Source of the DNA: Bacillus nitratireducens
Lineage (GTDB): Bacteria > Bacillota > Bacilli > Bacillales > Bacillaceae_G
Length of the DNA: 64,000 nucleotides
Assembly (NCBI RefSeq): GCF_001884135.1
Contig: NZ_MAOC01000022.1
Location: 1-64,000 of the forward strand
Direction: 5' to 3'
The notes under the pieces were generated by a model, which saw only the letters and a program-made list of their open reading frames with translations, did not search any database and was not told where the DNA came from. Positions 34,795-45,328 of the stretch are shown piece after piece. Each line of letters begins with the position of its first letter. Positions within the stretch are counted from its first letter, which is position 1. The position numbers and the translations under genes are program-made.

Positions 34795-35207
34795 TTTAAT
34801 TATGTAAAATAATAATTTTATTAAAAATAAATAAATTTTATATAAGAATTATATTTGTGGGAATATGAAATGAATATTATAAAAAACGAGCTGTGTATGA
34901 ATACAGCTCGTTTTTTTATATTTGTTAAAGGAAAAGAGGTTAAAGGTATATTTAGTGGGATTATATGGATGATTGTTATATTTCGTTTTAAAAAATCGTA
35001 AAAAGTCGTCTGTAATTTTTTGTAAAAAATAAAAGTTATGTTTGAAAAATTGTATTGTTACATCGGTAAAAGTATAGGAAACTTATCATTATAAAATAAA
35101 TTGAAATCTTCTAAAAACTCTGATACATTGAAATAGAAATGTAGTTTCACAGTATTGTAAAGGCTTACAGTTATGTGCACGAAGATCTATTAGGATTGGA
35201 GGAAATA
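34795..35207. other. Intergenic region before the methylcitrate operon
   Basis: A strong hairpin AAAAACGAGCTGT/ACAGCTCGTTTTT (34882-34915) acts as a terminator either way. Possible promoter TTGAAA (35101-35106), 17 bases, TACATT (35124-35129); GATACATT also resembles a sigma-E -10 element, which would fit the sporulation control of mmg in B. subtilis. Confidence 0.5.
35156..35169 (+). promoter_or_regulatory. cre-like site (CcpA) before prpC
   Basis: TGTAAAGGCTTACA is a 14-base near palindrome matching the cre consensus TGWNANCGNTNWCA at all but one position. It lies downstream of the proposed promoter, where CcpA could block transcription when sugar is plentiful, as expected for propionate and branched-chain catabolism. 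Confidence 0.5.
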
Positions 35208-36329
35208 ATGATGAAAGCTGAAGAAAAATTTTCCCCGGGATTAGATGGTGTAGTAGCAGCGGAGACGAAAATTTCGTTTCTTGACACAGTAAAAGGTGAA
35301 ATTGTAATTCAAGGGTATGATTTAATCGAACTCTCAAAAACAAAAGAGTATTTAGACATTGTGCACCTTTTATTAGAAGAACATCTACCGAATGAAGATG
35401 AAAAAGCAACAATTGAAAAGAAATTAAAAGAAGAATATGCAGTGCCAGAAGGTGTATTCAACGTGCTAAAGGCATTGCCTAAGGAAACGCATCCTATGGA
35501 TGGGTTACGTACAGGTGTGTCTGCATTAGCTGGTTACGATAGTGATATCGAAAACCGCTCGTTAGAAGTGAATAAAAGTCGAGGGTACAAGCTTTTAAGT
35601 AAAGTGCCAAATATTGTAGCGAATAGCTATCATATTTTAAATAATGAGGAGCCAATTGAGCCTCTTCAGGAATTGTCATATAGTGCGAATTTCTTCTATA
35701 TGTTAACTGGTAAAAAACCAACTGAACTTGAGGAAAAGATCTTTGATCGTTCCCTTGTTTTATATAGTGAACATGAAATGCCAAACTCTACATTTACAGC
35801 TCGCGTAATTGCATCAACACAATCGGATTTATACGGTGCTTTAACAGGTGCAGTTGCATCTTTAAAAGGAAGCTTACATGGCGGTGCAAATGAAGCGGTT
35901 ATGTACATGCTTTTAGAAGCTGGAAATGTTGAGAAGTTTGAAGAGTTGTTACAGAAGAAACTTTATAACAAGGAAAAAATAATGGGCTTTGGACACCGTG
36001 TGTATATGAAGAAGATGGATCCAAGAGCACTGATGATGAAGGAAGCTTTAAAACAGCTTTGTGATGTAAAAGGTGATTATACACTATATGAAATGTGTGA
36101 AGCCGGAGAGAAAATCATGGAGAAGGAAAAAGGAATTTATCCGAATCTTGATTATTACGCAGCTCCAGTATATTGGATGCTTGGTATTCCAATTCAACTT
36201 TACACACCAATCTTCTTTAGCTCTAGAACAGTAGGACTATGTGCGCACGTTATTGAGCAACATGCGAACAATCGTTTGTTCCGTCCACGTGTAAATTATA
36301 TAGGCGAGCGACATGCATTTAGTAAATAA
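35208..36329 (+). CDS. prpC: 2-methylcitrate synthase / citrate synthase family
   Basis: About 373 residues from ATG 35208 (or 35211), behind TTGGAGGAAATA. Citrate-synthase active-site blocks are visible: [28 protein letters not shown] and [13 protein letters not shown]. Joins propionyl-CoA and oxaloacetate. Assignment to methylcitrate rather than citrate rests on the prpD and prpB genes that follow. First gene of the operon. Confidence 0.92.
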   Translation: MMKAEEKFSPGLDGVVAAETKISFLDTVKGEIVIQGYDLIELSKTKEYLDIVHLLLEEHLPNEDEKATIEKKLKEEYAVPEGVFNVLKALPKETHPMDGLRTGVSALAGYDSDIENRSLEVNKSRGYKLLSKVPNIVANSYHILNNEEPIEPLQELSYSANFFYMLTGKKPTELEEKIFDRSLVLYSEHEMPNSTFTARVIASTQSDLYGALTGAVASLKGSLHGGANEAVMYMLLEAGNVEKFEELLQKKLYNKEKIMGFGHRVYMKKMDPRALMMKEALKQLCDVKGDYTLYEMCEAGEKIMEKEKGIYPNLDYYAAPVYWMLGIPIQLYTPIFFSSRTVGLCAHVIEQHANNRLFRPRVNYIGERHAFSK

Positions 36330-36330
36330 A

Positions 36331-36387
36331 AACAACTGGGGAGTTGTTAGCGCCGCCCGCCAGATGGGTGTTTGACCGACACCCATC
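36331..36387 (+). other. Two hairpins between prpC and prpD
   Basis: AACAACTGGGGAGTTGTT (36331-36348) is a 7-bp stem with a GGGG loop. GATGGGTGT (36363-36371) pairs perfectly with ACACCCATC (36379-36387). Neither has a T run, so mRNA processing or stability is more likely than termination. Confidence 0.6.
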
Positions 36388-36427
36388 ATTAATAATAACG
36401 AATTTTCGACAGAAAGGGAAGATTAGC

Positions 36428-37864
36428 ATGATTAAAACAAATGAAATCAAACAAAAAGATGCATTATTAGAAGAAATTACGGACTATGTATTAAATAAAG
36501 AGGTTACAAGTGCCGAAGCATTCAGTACGGCTCGCTACGTATTACTTGATACACTTGGATGTGGAATTTTAGCACTACAATATCCAGAGTGTACGAAATT
36601 ACTAGGACCAGTTGTACCAGGAACAATCGTACCAAATGGTACACGTGTACCAGGAACATCTTATGTGCTAGATCCAGTAAAAGGTGCATTTAATATCGGA
36701 TGTATGATCCGTTGGTTAGACTATAACGATACTTGGCTTGCAGCAGAATGGGGACATCCATCTGATAACTTAGGCGGAATTTTAGCAGTAGCAGATTATA
36801 TTAGTCGCGTTCGTATTTCAGAAGGAAAAGAACCATTAAAAGTACGTGAAGTACTAGAAATGATGATTAAAGCACATGAAATTCAAGGTGTACTTGCTTT
36901 AGAAAACAGCTTAAACCGTGTTGGTCTTGACCATGTATTATATGTAAAAGTAGCAACAACTGCTGTAGTTGCGAAAATGCTTGGCGGAACACGTGAAGAA
37001 ATCTTTAATGCATTATCACATGCATGGATTGATAATTCTAGTCTTCGTACATATCGTCATGCTCCAAATACTGGCTCACGTAAATCATGGGCAGCAGGTG
37101 ATGCAACGAGCCGTGGTGTTCATCTTGCAATGACTGCTCTAAAAGGTGAAATGGGTTATCCAACAGCATTATCTGCGCCAGGATGGGGATTCCAAGATGT
37201 ATTATTTAACAAACAAGAATTAAAATTAGCTAGACCACTAGAGTCTTATGTAATGGAAAATGTATTATTTAAAGTATCATATCCAGCAGAATTCCATGCA
37301 CAAACAGCTGCAGAATGTGCAGTGAAATTACATCCGGAAATTAAAGAAAGATTAGATGAAATTGATCGTATTACAATTACAACTCATGAGTCAGCAATTC
37401 GTATTATCGATAAAGAAGGTCCATTAAATAACCCAGCTGATCGTGATCATTGTTTACAATATATTACGGCAATTGGTTTATTAAAAGGAGATATCGTTGC
37501 GGACGATTATGAAGATGTAGTAGGAAATGATCCACGTGTAGATGAATTACGTAATAAGATGGTTGTTGTTGAAAACAAACAGTACAGTTTAGATTACCTT
37601 GACCCGAACAAGCGCTCAATCGCCAACGCTGTTCAAGTTCATTTTAAAGATGGTACTGTAACAGAAAACGTGGAATGTGAATACCCACTTGGTCACCGTT
37701 TCCGTAGAGACGAAGCGATTCCAAAAGTTGTTCAAAAATTCACTGCAAATATGGCAGGTCATTATTCTAGTAAGCAACAAGAACAAATTCATGAAGTTTG
37801 TTTAAATGAAGAAAAACTAGAAAATATGAATGTAAACGAATTTGTAGATCTATTCTTAATTTAA
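36428..37864 (+). CDS. prpD: 2-methylcitrate dehydratase
   Basis: 478 residues of the MmgE/PrpD family, starting [20 protein letters not shown] at ATG 36428 (GGGAAGATTAGC upstream); the longer frame from 36344 would pass through the hairpins. Markers: [33 protein letters not shown] and [15 protein letters not shown]. It dehydrates 2-methylcitrate. Lies between prpC and prpB. Confidence 0.95.
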   Translation: MIKTNEIKQKDALLEEITDYVLNKEVTSAEAFSTARYVLLDTLGCGILALQYPECTKLLGPVVPGTIVPNGTRVPGTSYVLDPVKGAFNIGCMIRWLDYNDTWLAAEWGHPSDNLGGILAVADYISRVRISEGKEPLKVREVLEMMIKAHEIQGVLALENSLNRVGLDHVLYVKVATTAVVAKMLGGTREEIFNALSHAWIDNSSLRTYRHAPNTGSRKSWAAGDATSRGVHLAMTALKGEMGYPTALSAPGWGFQDVLFNKQELKLARPLESYVMENVLFKVSYPAEFHAQTAAECAVKLHPEIKERLDEIDRITITTHESAIRIIDKEGPLNNPADRDHCLQYITAIGLLKGDIVADDYEDVVGNDPRVDELRNKMVVVENKQYSLDYLDPNKRSIANAVQVHFKDGTVTENVECEYPLGHRFRRDEAIPKVVQKFTANMAGHYSSKQQEQIHEVCLNEEKLENMNVNEFVDLFLI

Positions 37865-37882
37865 TAATAGGGGGAATTTAGA

Positions 37883-38791
37883 ATGGCTTGGGTTGTGAAT
37901 AAACAGTCAACACAAGAGGAGCTTGCGAATCGCTTCCGAGCTTTAGTAGAAGCAAATGAAATTTTGCAAATTCCAGGTGCTCATGATGCAATGGCGGCTC
38001 TTGTTGCGAAAAATACAGGTTTCTCAGCTCTTTATTTATCGGGAGCTGCTTACACTGCAAGTAAAGGGCTACCAGATTTAGGCATCGTGACGTCTACTGA
38101 AGTAGCAGAGAGAGCAAGAGATTTAGTAAGAGCTACAGATTTACCAGTCCTTGTTGATATTGATACAGGATTTGGCGGTGTATTAAACGTAGCGAGAACA
38201 GCTGTAGAAATGGTAGAAGCGAAAGTAGCAGCAGTTCAAATTGAAGATCAACAATTACCAAAGAAATGTGGACATTTAAATGGTAAGAAACTTGTTACTA
38301 CAGAAGAATTAGTTCAAAAAATAAAAGCGATTAAAGAAGTTGCACCAAGCTTATATATTGTAGCACGCACAGATGCTCGCGGTGTAGAAGGATTAGATGC
38401 CGCGATTGACAGAGCGAACGCATATGTAAAAGCAGGGGCAGATGCAATATTCCCTGAAGCACTTCAATCAGAAGAGGAATTCCGTCTATTTAATAGTAAA
38501 GTAAATGCACCTTTATTAGCGAATATGACTGAGTTCGGGAAAACGCCGTATTATAGTGCAGAGGAATTTGCGAATATGGGCTTCCAAATGGTTATTTATC
38601 CTGTAACTTCACTTCGTGTTGCAGCGAAAGCGTATGAGAATGTGTTTACTTTAATTAAGGAAACAGGTTCTCAAAAAGATGCACTTTCTAATATGCAAAC
38701 GAGAAGTGAGTTATATGAAACAATTTCATATCATGACTTTGAAGAACTAGATACTGGAATTGCAAAAACAGTATTATCAGAGGATCAATAG
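37883..38791 (+). CDS. prpB: 2-methylisocitrate lyase
   Basis: 302 residues of the isocitrate lyase/PEP mutase superfamily. Catalytic loop KKCGHLNGKKLV, metal-site VDIDTGFGG and VQIEDQ. Cleaves 2-methylisocitrate to pyruvate and succinate, completing the methylcitrate cycle. It starts 19 bases after prpD, behind AGGGGGAAT. Confidence 0.95.
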   Translation: MAWVVNKQSTQEELANRFRALVEANEILQIPGAHDAMAALVAKNTGFSALYLSGAAYTASKGLPDLGIVTSTEVAERARDLVRATDLPVLVDIDTGFGGVLNVARTAVEMVEAKVAAVQIEDQQLPKKCGHLNGKKLVTTEELVQKIKAIKEVAPSLYIVARTDARGVEGLDAAIDRANAYVKAGADAIFPEALQSEEEFRLFNSKVNAPLLANMTEFGKTPYYSAEEFANMGFQMVIYPVTSLRVAAKAYENVFTLIKETGSQKDALSNMQTRSELYETISYHDFEELDTGIAKTVLSEDQ

Positions 38792-38801
38792 ATAAAACAA
38801 C

Positions 38802-38863
38802 GAAGGCGATGAGAATACATCTTTGGCAAAACGAACTGCTTGATGTGAAAATTCATCGCCTTC
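38802..38863 (+). other. 11-bp inverted repeat between prpB and the acyl-CoA dehydrogenase gene
   Basis: GAAGGCGATGA (38802-38812) and TCATCGCCTTC (38853-38863) are perfect complements 40 bases apart, followed by TGTTTTC. Could be a weak internal terminator or processing site that lowers expression of the genes behind it. Confidence 0.5.
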
Positions 38864-38946
38864 TGTTTTCAATAAAAAGATATTCCACTCATCGTAGACG
38901 AGCATATGCAAAGAGCAATGAAGGCCGAAATGATAGGGGGATTCAG

Positions 38947-40656
38947 ATGGAGAAAACGAAGTTACCTTGGGATGAATTTTTTTCACTCAATAAAGATGTG
39001 AACAATACTTACTTTACACCTGAAGATTTTTCAGGGGATGAAGATTTAATTGCAAAAACGACAGAACAATTCGTTAAACAAGAAATTGTTCCACAAATTG
39101 AGAACATTGAACAACATAACTATAAAGTTTCTCGTCAATTATTTGAGAAAGCTGGGGAACTTGGATTATTAGGCATTGAGGTACCAGAAGATTATGGTGG
39201 GTTCGAGTTAGGAAAGGCTGTCTCAGGTCTTGTAGCAGAAAAAATGGGTTACGCTGGTGCATTTAGCGTCTCTTTTAATATACACGCAGGTGTTGGTACG
39301 TTGCCTTACATATATTACGGAACGAAAGAACAAAAAGAAAAGTATTTGCCGAAAATCGCATCAGGAGAATGGATTGGTGCTTATGCTTTAACTGAGCCAA
39401 ATGCTGGTTCGGATGCATTAAGTGCAAAAACGAGTGCAGTATTGAATGAAGATGGTACTGCTTGGAAGCTGAATGGTGAGAAGCAGTGGATTACAAATGC
39501 TCATATGGCAGAAGTTTACGTTGTTTTTGCGAAGACAAATAAAGGAATGACAGCGTTTATTGTCGAAAGAACATGTGAAGGTGTATCTATTGGATTAGAA
39601 GAAAAGAAGATGGGGATAAAAGGTTCTTCAACAGCGACTCTTATTTTAGAAGATGTTGTTATTCCTGCTGAAAATATTTTAGGGGAAGTTGGGAAAGGGC
39701 ATCACGTAGCTCTTAATATTCTTAACTTCGCTAGACTAAAACTTGCTTTTGGAAATATTGGAACAGCAAAACAAGCAATCGGTTTGTCAGTTCAATATGG
39801 AAAAGAGCGAAAACAGTTCCAAACGGAATTAGTAGATTTTACGATGATTCAAGAGAAAATTGCAAATATGATCATTGCTACATATGGAGCAGAAAGTGCA
39901 GCTTACCGTACAGCAGGTGTAATTGATGAAGCAATTCATGAGAGTGATGAGGACCTTATGAAAAAAATGTCCCAATTTGCAATTGAATGTGCACTGAATA
40001 AAGTGAACGCTTCTGAAACACTTGCTTATATCGTAGATGAGGCTGTACAAATTCATGGTGGATACGGTTATATGCAAGAATACGAAGTAGAACGTTTATA
40101 TCGTGATGCTAGAATTAGTCGTATTTTTGAAGGAACGAACGAAATTAATAGATTAACGGTTGCTAAAATGTTAATGAAACAATTCGAGCAAATTGAAGAT
40201 CATGTAGTAGAAAGTGATATATCAAATGTAGAAAGAAACCATCGTTACATTTTATTAGCGAAAAAATTGTTGAAACAATCTTTGAAAACGCTCTCTAAAA
40301 CTCCGGGCTTAAAAATTGATCAGGAGCAAGAATATTCACGTGTATTATCAAATATGTTGACGGACGTGTACGTCATGGAATCAGCATTTTTACGTACGAG
40401 TAAAGCAATTAATAAAAATGGTGAAGAAAAAGAGCGTACGAAGCAAATGATAACAGATGTTATTTGTGAAGAAGGATATCGTAAAGTAGAAGAAGCTGCG
40501 ATTTCCATTCTTTCAGCAGCTGTCACAGAAGAACAAAATAGACAAGAAATATTAGCTGAAATCCGTCAATTATTAGTGCCTTTATACTCGAACTTATTTA
40601 CGAAAAAGAGAGACATTGCGAAAGTTTTTATAAATCGCGGGAAATATATTGTGTAA
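38947..40656 (+). CDS. Acyl-CoA dehydrogenase
   Basis: 569 residues from ATG 38947, preceded by ATAGGGGGATTC; the longer reading from 38809 includes the inverted repeat and is not credible. FAD enzyme blocks: YALTEPNAGSDAL, EKQWITNAHMAEVYV, and QIHGGYGYMQEYEVER with RISRIFEGTNEINRL. The extra C-terminal 170 residues make it a long FadE-type form. In this operon it most likely acts on isobutyryl-CoA or a related branched acyl-CoA in valine breakdown; substrate is inference. Confidence 0.92.
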   Translation: MEKTKLPWDEFFSLNKDVNNTYFTPEDFSGDEDLIAKTTEQFVKQEIVPQIENIEQHNYKVSRQLFEKAGELGLLGIEVPEDYGGFELGKAVSGLVAEKMGYAGAFSVSFNIHAGVGTLPYIYYGTKEQKEKYLPKIASGEWIGAYALTEPNAGSDALSAKTSAVLNEDGTAWKLNGEKQWITNAHMAEVYVVFAKTNKGMTAFIVERTCEGVSIGLEEKKMGIKGSSTATLILEDVVIPAENILGEVGKGHHVALNILNFARLKLAFGNIGTAKQAIGLSVQYGKERKQFQTELVDFTMIQEKIANMIIATYGAESAAYRTAGVIDEAIHESDEDLMKKMSQFAIECALNKVNASETLAYIVDEAVQIHGGYGYMQEYEVERLYRDARISRIFEGTNEINRLTVAKMLMKQFEQIEDHVVESDISNVERNHRYILLAKKLLKQSLKTLSKTPGLKIDQEQEYSRVLSNMLTDVYVMESAFLRTSKAINKNGEEKERTKQMITDVICEEGYRKVEEAAISILSAAVTEEQNRQEILAEIRQLLVPLYSNLFTKKRDIAKVFINRGKYIV

Positions 40657-40672
40657 ATAGGAGGAAAGCGAT

Positions 40673-41563
40673 ATGAAAAAGATTGGTTTTATCGGCTTAG
40701 GTAACATGGGTCTTCCGATGTCTAAAAATTTAGTTAAATCAGGCTACACAGTATATGGAGTGGACTTGAATAAAGAGGCGGAAGCTTCCTTTGAAAAAGA
40801 AGGAGGAATTATCGGCCTATCAATCTCAAAACTAGCAGAGACGTGCGATGTGATTTTTACAAGTTTGCCTTCACCTCGTGCTGTGGAAGCGGTATATTTT
40901 GGGGCAGAAGGATTATTTGAAAATAGCCACTCGAATGTTGCTTTAATTGATACAAGTACAGTATCTCCACAATTAAACAAACAATTAGAGGAAGCGGCGA
41001 AGGAAAAGAAAGTAGACTTTTTAGCAGCACCTGTTAGTGGCGGGGTAATTGGTGCAGAAAACCGTACATTAACGTTTATGGTTGGTGGATCGAAAGAAGT
41101 ATATGAGAAAACTGAATCTGTCATGGAAGTACTTGGAGCGAATGTTTTCCATGTTAGTGAGCAGATTGATAGCGGTACAACTGTTAAATTAATTAACAAT
41201 CTATTAATTGGTTTTTATACAGCTGGTGTGAGTGAAGCTTTAACATTAGCGAAAAAGAACAATATGGATTTAGATAAAATGTTTGATATTTTAAATGTAA
41301 GTTATGGTCAAAGTAGAATTTATGAGCGTAATTATAAAAGTTTCATTGCATCAGAAAATTATGAGCCTGGCTTTACTGTAAATTTATTAAAGAAAGATCT
41401 AGGGTTTGCAGTAGATTTAGCTAAAGAAAGCGAACTTCACTTACCAGTAAGCGAAATGCTATTAAGCGTATATGAAGAAGCAAGTGAGGCAGGATATGGT
41501 GAAAACGATATGGCTGCTTTATATAAGAAAGTTAGCGAACAATTAATTTCTAATCAAAAATAG
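40673..41563 (+). CDS. mmsB: 3-hydroxyisobutyrate dehydrogenase
   Basis: 296 residues: NAD-binding GFIGLGNMGLPMSKNL at the start, substrate block APVSGGVIGAENRTL, catalytic Lys in TTVKLINNLL. Oxidises 3-hydroxyisobutyrate to methylmalonate semialdehyde. AGGAGG precedes the ATG, 16 bases after the dehydrogenase stop. The family also includes tartronate and other beta-hydroxyacid dehydrogenases; mmsA next door settles the call. Confidence 0.93.
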   Translation: MKKIGFIGLGNMGLPMSKNLVKSGYTVYGVDLNKEAEASFEKEGGIIGLSISKLAETCDVIFTSLPSPRAVEAVYFGAEGLFENSHSNVALIDTSTVSPQLNKQLEEAAKEKKVDFLAAPVSGGVIGAENRTLTFMVGGSKEVYEKTESVMEVLGANVFHVSEQIDSGTTVKLINNLLIGFYTAGVSEALTLAKKNNMDLDKMFDILNVSYGQSRIYERNYKSFIASENYEPGFTVNLLKKDLGFAVDLAKESELHLPVSEMLLSVYEEASEAGYGENDMAALYKKVSEQLISNQK

Positions 41564-41602
41564 TGCACTTATAAAAACCATGATAAAAAAGGAGAGAATA
41601 TA

Positions 41603-43063
41603 ATGATTACAACTGAAATTAAACGAGTAAAAAATCATATTAATGGTGAGTGGGTAGAGTCTACTGGTACAGAAGTAGAAGCAGTTCCAAATCCAGCGAC
41701 TGGAAAAATTATCGCTTACGTTCCGCTATCTCCGAAAGAAGATGTTGAAAAAGCTGTTGAAGCGGCAAAAGCAGCATATGAAACATGGTCTAAAGTACCA
41801 GTTCCGAATCGTTCAAGACAATTGTATAAATATTTACAGCTTTTACAAGGAAACAAAGAAGAGCTTGCAAAAATCATTACGCTAGAAAACGGTAAAACAC
41901 TAACGGATGCAACTGGTGAAGTGCAGCGTGGTATTGAAGCAGTAGAACTTGCAACATCAGCACCAAATTTAATGATGGGACAAGCTCTTCCGAATATTGC
42001 TAGCGGAATTGATGGGTCGATTTGGCGCTATCCAATCGGTGTTGTTGCTGGTATTACACCGTTTAACTTCCCAATGATGATTCCATTATGGATGTTCCCA
42101 CTTGCAATTGCTTGCGGTAATACATTCGTATTAAAAACATCTGAAAGAACGCCACTTTTAGCAGAGCGACTTGTAGAGTTATTCTATGAAGCTGGTTTCC
42201 CAAAAGGAGTATTAAATTTAGTACAAGGCGGAAAAGATGTTGTAAATAGCATTTTAGAAAATAAAGATATTCAAGCTGTTTCATTCGTTGGGTCTGAACC
42301 GGTAGCTCGTTACGTATATGAAACAGGTACGAAACATGGAAAACGTGTACAAGCGTTAGCAGGTGCGAAAAATCATGCGATTGTAATGTCAGATTGCAAT
42401 CTTGAAAAAACAGTACAAGGTGTAATTGGATCTGCGTTTGCAAGTAGTGGCGAGCGCTGCATGGCATGTTCTGTTGTAGCAGTAGTAGATGAAATCGCTG
42501 ATGAGTTCATCGATGTACTAGTAGCAGAGACGAAAAAGCTAAAAGTAGGTGACGGTTTCAACGAAGATAATTATGTTGGACCATTAATCCGTGAATCTCA
42601 TAAAGAACGTGTTTTAGGCTATATTAATAGCGGTGTAACAGATGGAGCAACTTTACTGGTCGATGGTCGTAAAATCAATGAAGAAGTTGGGGAAGGTTAC
42701 TTTGTTGGTGCAACGATCTTTGATGGTGTAAATCAAGAAATGAAAATTTGGCAAGATGAAATTTTCGCTCCAGTATTAAGTATTGTAAGAGTAAAAGATT
42801 TAGAAGAAGGTATTAAGCTGACAAATCAATCGAAATTTGCGAATGGTGCTGTTATTTATACATCAAATGGAAAACATGCACAAACATTCCGAGACAATAT
42901 TGATGCTGGTATGATTGGTGTAAATGTTAATGTTCCAGCACCAATGGCATTCTTCGCATTTGCAGGAAACAAAGCTTCATTCTTTGGAGATCTTGGTACA
43001 AATGGTACGGATGGCGTTCAATTTTATACACGCAAAAAAGTCGTAACTGAGCGTTGGTTTTAA
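41603..43063 (+). CDS. mmsA: Methylmalonate-semialdehyde dehydrogenase (CoA-acylating)
   Basis: 486-residue aldehyde dehydrogenase with [37 protein letters not shown] and catalytic Cys in [12 protein letters not shown]. These are typical of MmsA/IolA, which turns methylmalonate semialdehyde into propionyl-CoA. Together with mmsB and prpCDB it links valine to the methylcitrate cycle. Last gene of the operon, followed by a terminator. Confidence 0.95.
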   Translation: MITTEIKRVKNHINGEWVESTGTEVEAVPNPATGKIIAYVPLSPKEDVEKAVEAAKAAYETWSKVPVPNRSRQLYKYLQLLQGNKEELAKIITLENGKTLTDATGEVQRGIEAVELATSAPNLMMGQALPNIASGIDGSIWRYPIGVVAGITPFNFPMMIPLWMFPLAIACGNTFVLKTSERTPLLAERLVELFYEAGFPKGVLNLVQGGKDVVNSILENKDIQAVSFVGSEPVARYVYETGTKHGKRVQALAGAKNHAIVMSDCNLEKTVQGVIGSAFASSGERCMACSVVAVVDEIADEFIDVLVAETKKLKVGDGFNEDNYVGPLIRESHKERVLGYINSGVTDGATLLVDGRKINEEVGEGYFVGATIFDGVNQEMKIWQDEIFAPVLSIVRVKDLEEGIKLTNQSKFANGAVIYTSNGKHAQTFRDNIDAGMIGVNVNVPAPMAFFAFAGNKASFFGDLGTNGTDGVQFYTRKKVVTERWF

Positions 43064-43087
43064 GAAATAGTATGTAAGTTGTTACAA

Positions 43088-43119
43088 TAAAAAACCACTC
43101 TAAAGAGTGGTTTTTTATT
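43088..43119. terminator. Bidirectional terminator of the mmsA operon and LysE gene
   Basis: AATAAAAAACCACTCT pairs with AGTGGTTTTTTATT, a stem of 14 bp between convergent genes. Confidence 0.9.
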
Positions 43120-43124
43120 GTGTA

Positions 43125-43754
43125 TTAATTATTTCTTTCAAAGGCTAATTTAATACCAAATCCAATTAAGACGAGTCCTGTAACTCCTTGAATATAACGC
43201 TGTGTCTTCGGTTTTTTCATAAAAGCACTAATTTTATCAATTAAAAATATATAAAAAGCAAACCAAATGACTGTTAAAATGAGATAAGTAAGTCCCATAA
43301 CGAGAAGTTGTATAAATGTATTATGATTTGGGTTTAAAAACTGTGGTAAAAAAGTTAAAAAGAAAACTGCAACCTTAGGGTTTAGTAAATTTGTAAGAAA
43401 CCCTTGGCGAAAGCAAGAAGTATGTTTATTTTCATTATTTATTGGAACTTCATTTGTAGTTAAGTCTTCTGTGCTTCTTACTGCTAAAAGGGCTTTAATA
43501 CCAATATAGACTAAATATACAGCACCAACATATTTAAAAATAGAAAATAAAAGAGCAGACTTTACAATAAGTGCCGAAAGACCAATTACAGCAGCTAAAG
43601 TGTGAATTAAAAGTGCAACACAAGTACCAAAAACAGTTTTTACGCCGCCGATTTTTCCAGCAACCAATGTATTTTTCGTAGCCATTGCTGTATCAGGACC
43701 GGGTAGAATAATAAGACATATAGACATGATAATAAACAAAAAATAATTTTCCAT
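43125..43754 (-). CDS. LysE/RhtB family amino acid exporter
   Basis: 209 residues, six hydrophobic helices; opens LFIIMSICLIILPGPDTAMA, the conserved GPD of the family, and has FLTNLLNPKVAVFFLTFLPQ. Likely exports an amino acid. GGAAGGCGG precedes the ATG. Being next to valine genes is suggestive but gives no proof of substrate. Confidence 0.92.
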   Translation of the reverse strand: MENYFLFIIMSICLIILPGPDTAMATKNTLVAGKIGGVKTVFGTCVALLIHTLAAVIGLSALIVKSALLFSIFKYVGAVYLVYIGIKALLAVRSTEDLTTNEVPINNENKHTSCFRQGFLTNLLNPKVAVFFLTFLPQFLNPNHNTFIQLLVMGLTYLILTVIWFAFYIFLIDKISAFMKKPKTQRYIQGVTGLVLIGFGIKLAFERNN

Positions 43755-43860
43755 AATGTTATCCGCCTTCCTTTGTTGTTTTTAGAAAATTCGATTAACG
43801 TTAGTTTAACATATATTTTAGTTAAATAAAATTAAATTATATTTAAAATTATTTAACTAA

Positions 43861-43912
43861 AAAGAAGAGGTCATATAGAGTAGCTGAGAGTAAGCTACAA
43901 TATATGGCCTCG
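43861..43912 (-). terminator. Terminator of the 3-hydroxyisobutyryl-CoA hydrolase gene
   Basis: Nested hairpin: outer GAGG-CATAT/ATATG-CCTC (one mismatch), inner GTAGCT/AGCTAC; followed on the minus strand by CTTCTTTTT. Confidence 0.75.
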
Positions 43913-43916
43913 TTGT

Positions 43917-44969
43917 TTAGGCGTTAAGTAAGTTAAAGAAACGATTTACATCTTCTTCTGAAACATCACTTAATTGTTTATATTTATAATTTGGATTTTG
44001 ATCTTTATCAACTACAACTGAGCGTACTCCTTCAAAGAAGTCTTCATGTCGCATGAAGTTTTTAGCGAGTATAAGGTCTGTCGCGAAACATTCTTCAACT
44101 GACTTTTCTTGGCCATCGATAAATTGTTTTAATGTTACTTTTAATGAAACAGGGGATTTTGATAATAGCTTTTCTTTCGTTGCTTGGGCAAAGGAACTTG
44201 GATCTTTCTCTAACGATTGAATGATTCCCTCAATTGTATCGAATGCAAAATGCGAATTAATTTCTTCTAATGAAGAAGAAAGATTGCCATCTAAGTTTGG
44301 AGCAGTTGCAAATGTACGAATAACTTCTTTTAAATGAGTATGTACATCTTCTTTATTCCAATTTACATTTTCAAGTGCGGTAAGGAAATTTGGTAATGAA
44401 TCTGATGTCATAAAATAATCAGCAGCGTTTATATATAATACATCAGGAGCTTTTAAAATGGATGCTGTTAAAGCAACATATCGGCCAGTAGATCCTGGAG
44501 CTTTATTTAAGAAATAAGCAGCACCGACATCTGGGAAGAAACCGATGTTCATTTCAGGCATTGCCCACTTCGTACGTTCTGTTACAATTCGATATTTAGC
44601 TCCATTTGTCAGACCAACACCACCGCCCATTACGATTCCATCTAAACAGGCGATAATTGGTTTTTTATATTGATAAATAAATGTATCAATTTCATATTCT
44701 TCTTCAAAAAATTGTTCTGCATGCTGTAATGCAATCTCATTTGAACGTGCTTCGTATAGCGTTTTAATGTCGCCACCTGCACAAAAACCTTTCGTTCCAG
44801 CTCCTTTTAAAACGATAACTGTAATCTGATCATCTTGTTCCCATTCTTTAAGTTTTTGCCCAATTGGTTTTAACATGTCATAGGATAAAGAATTAAGTGC
44901 CTTTGGACGGTTTAAAGTAATAGATGCAACGCCGTTTTCGCTAACAGAAAATAAAACGTGTTCAGTCAT
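43917..44969 (-). CDS. 3-hydroxyisobutyryl-CoA hydrolase
   Basis: 350 residues of the crotonase fold in the HIBCH branch: FCAGGDIKTLYEA, DGIVMGGGVGLTNGAKYRIV, and EMNIGFFPDVGAAYFL (catalytic Glu and Asp). It hydrolyses 3-hydroxyisobutyryl-CoA to free 3-hydroxyisobutyrate, the substrate of MmsB. The C-terminal extension is also typical of HIBCH and not of plain enoyl-CoA hydratases. GGGAGG before the ATG. Divergent from its pathway partners, 0.8 kb away. Confidence 0.92.
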   Translation of the reverse strand: MTEHVLFSVSENGVASITLNRPKALNSLSYDMLKPIGQKLKEWEQDDQITVIVLKGAGTKGFCAGGDIKTLYEARSNEIALQHAEQFFEEEYEIDTFIYQYKKPIIACLDGIVMGGGVGLTNGAKYRIVTERTKWAMPEMNIGFFPDVGAAYFLNKAPGSTGRYVALTASILKAPDVLYINAADYFMTSDSLPNFLTALENVNWNKEDVHTHLKEVIRTFATAPNLDGNLSSSLEEINSHFAFDTIEGIIQSLEKDPSSFAQATKEKLLSKSPVSLKVTLKQFIDGQEKSVEECFATDLILAKNFMRHEDFFEGVRSVVVDKDQNPNYKYKQLSDVSEEDVNRFFNLLNA

Positions 44970-45328
44970 TATAAATCCTCCCTTACATATCTTCCTATTC
45001 TTATTTCTTGATACATGATGAAATGTCCTTTATAAATTTGTCTAATATTGGCGCTATAAGGATTAATATGTACTCCGCATATTTTGACGAGTTATATTTG
45101 CAGGATTTTGAAGAATGAAGAGGAATATTACAACATTACTGTAAGCGCAATTATTTGGAATTATAGTGTTGAAGGCGCTATTATATGTATAATTTATATT
45201 GAGTTATTATGTGTGGCGTAACAATTTATTAAAGAGTGGATGTAGAAAAAATTAAAAAGCTGAATTGTCTAACTTTTAAAGAACGTGGGGTTTGTATATA
45301 ATTAGAAATAGAGAAAGGAGAGATCGGA
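44970..45328. other. Intergenic region, nothing recognised
   Basis: About 360 AT-rich bases between divergent genes; GAAAGGAGAG precedes the next ATG. No clear promoter or fold called. Confidence 0.4.

Noticed and set aside
34373-35207. Possible riboswitch in the gap before prpC
   Set aside because: Apart from a terminator and the repeat element I saw no conserved riboswitch core; the only regulatory-looking feature is the cre-like palindrome.
36344-36427. 28-residue N-terminal extension of PrpD
   Set aside because: Passes through two RNA hairpins and lacks family similarity; ATG 36428 has its own site.
38809-38946. 46-residue N-terminal extension of the acyl-CoA dehydrogenase
   Set aside because: Covers an inverted repeat; ATG 38947 follows AGGGGG and matches the family start.
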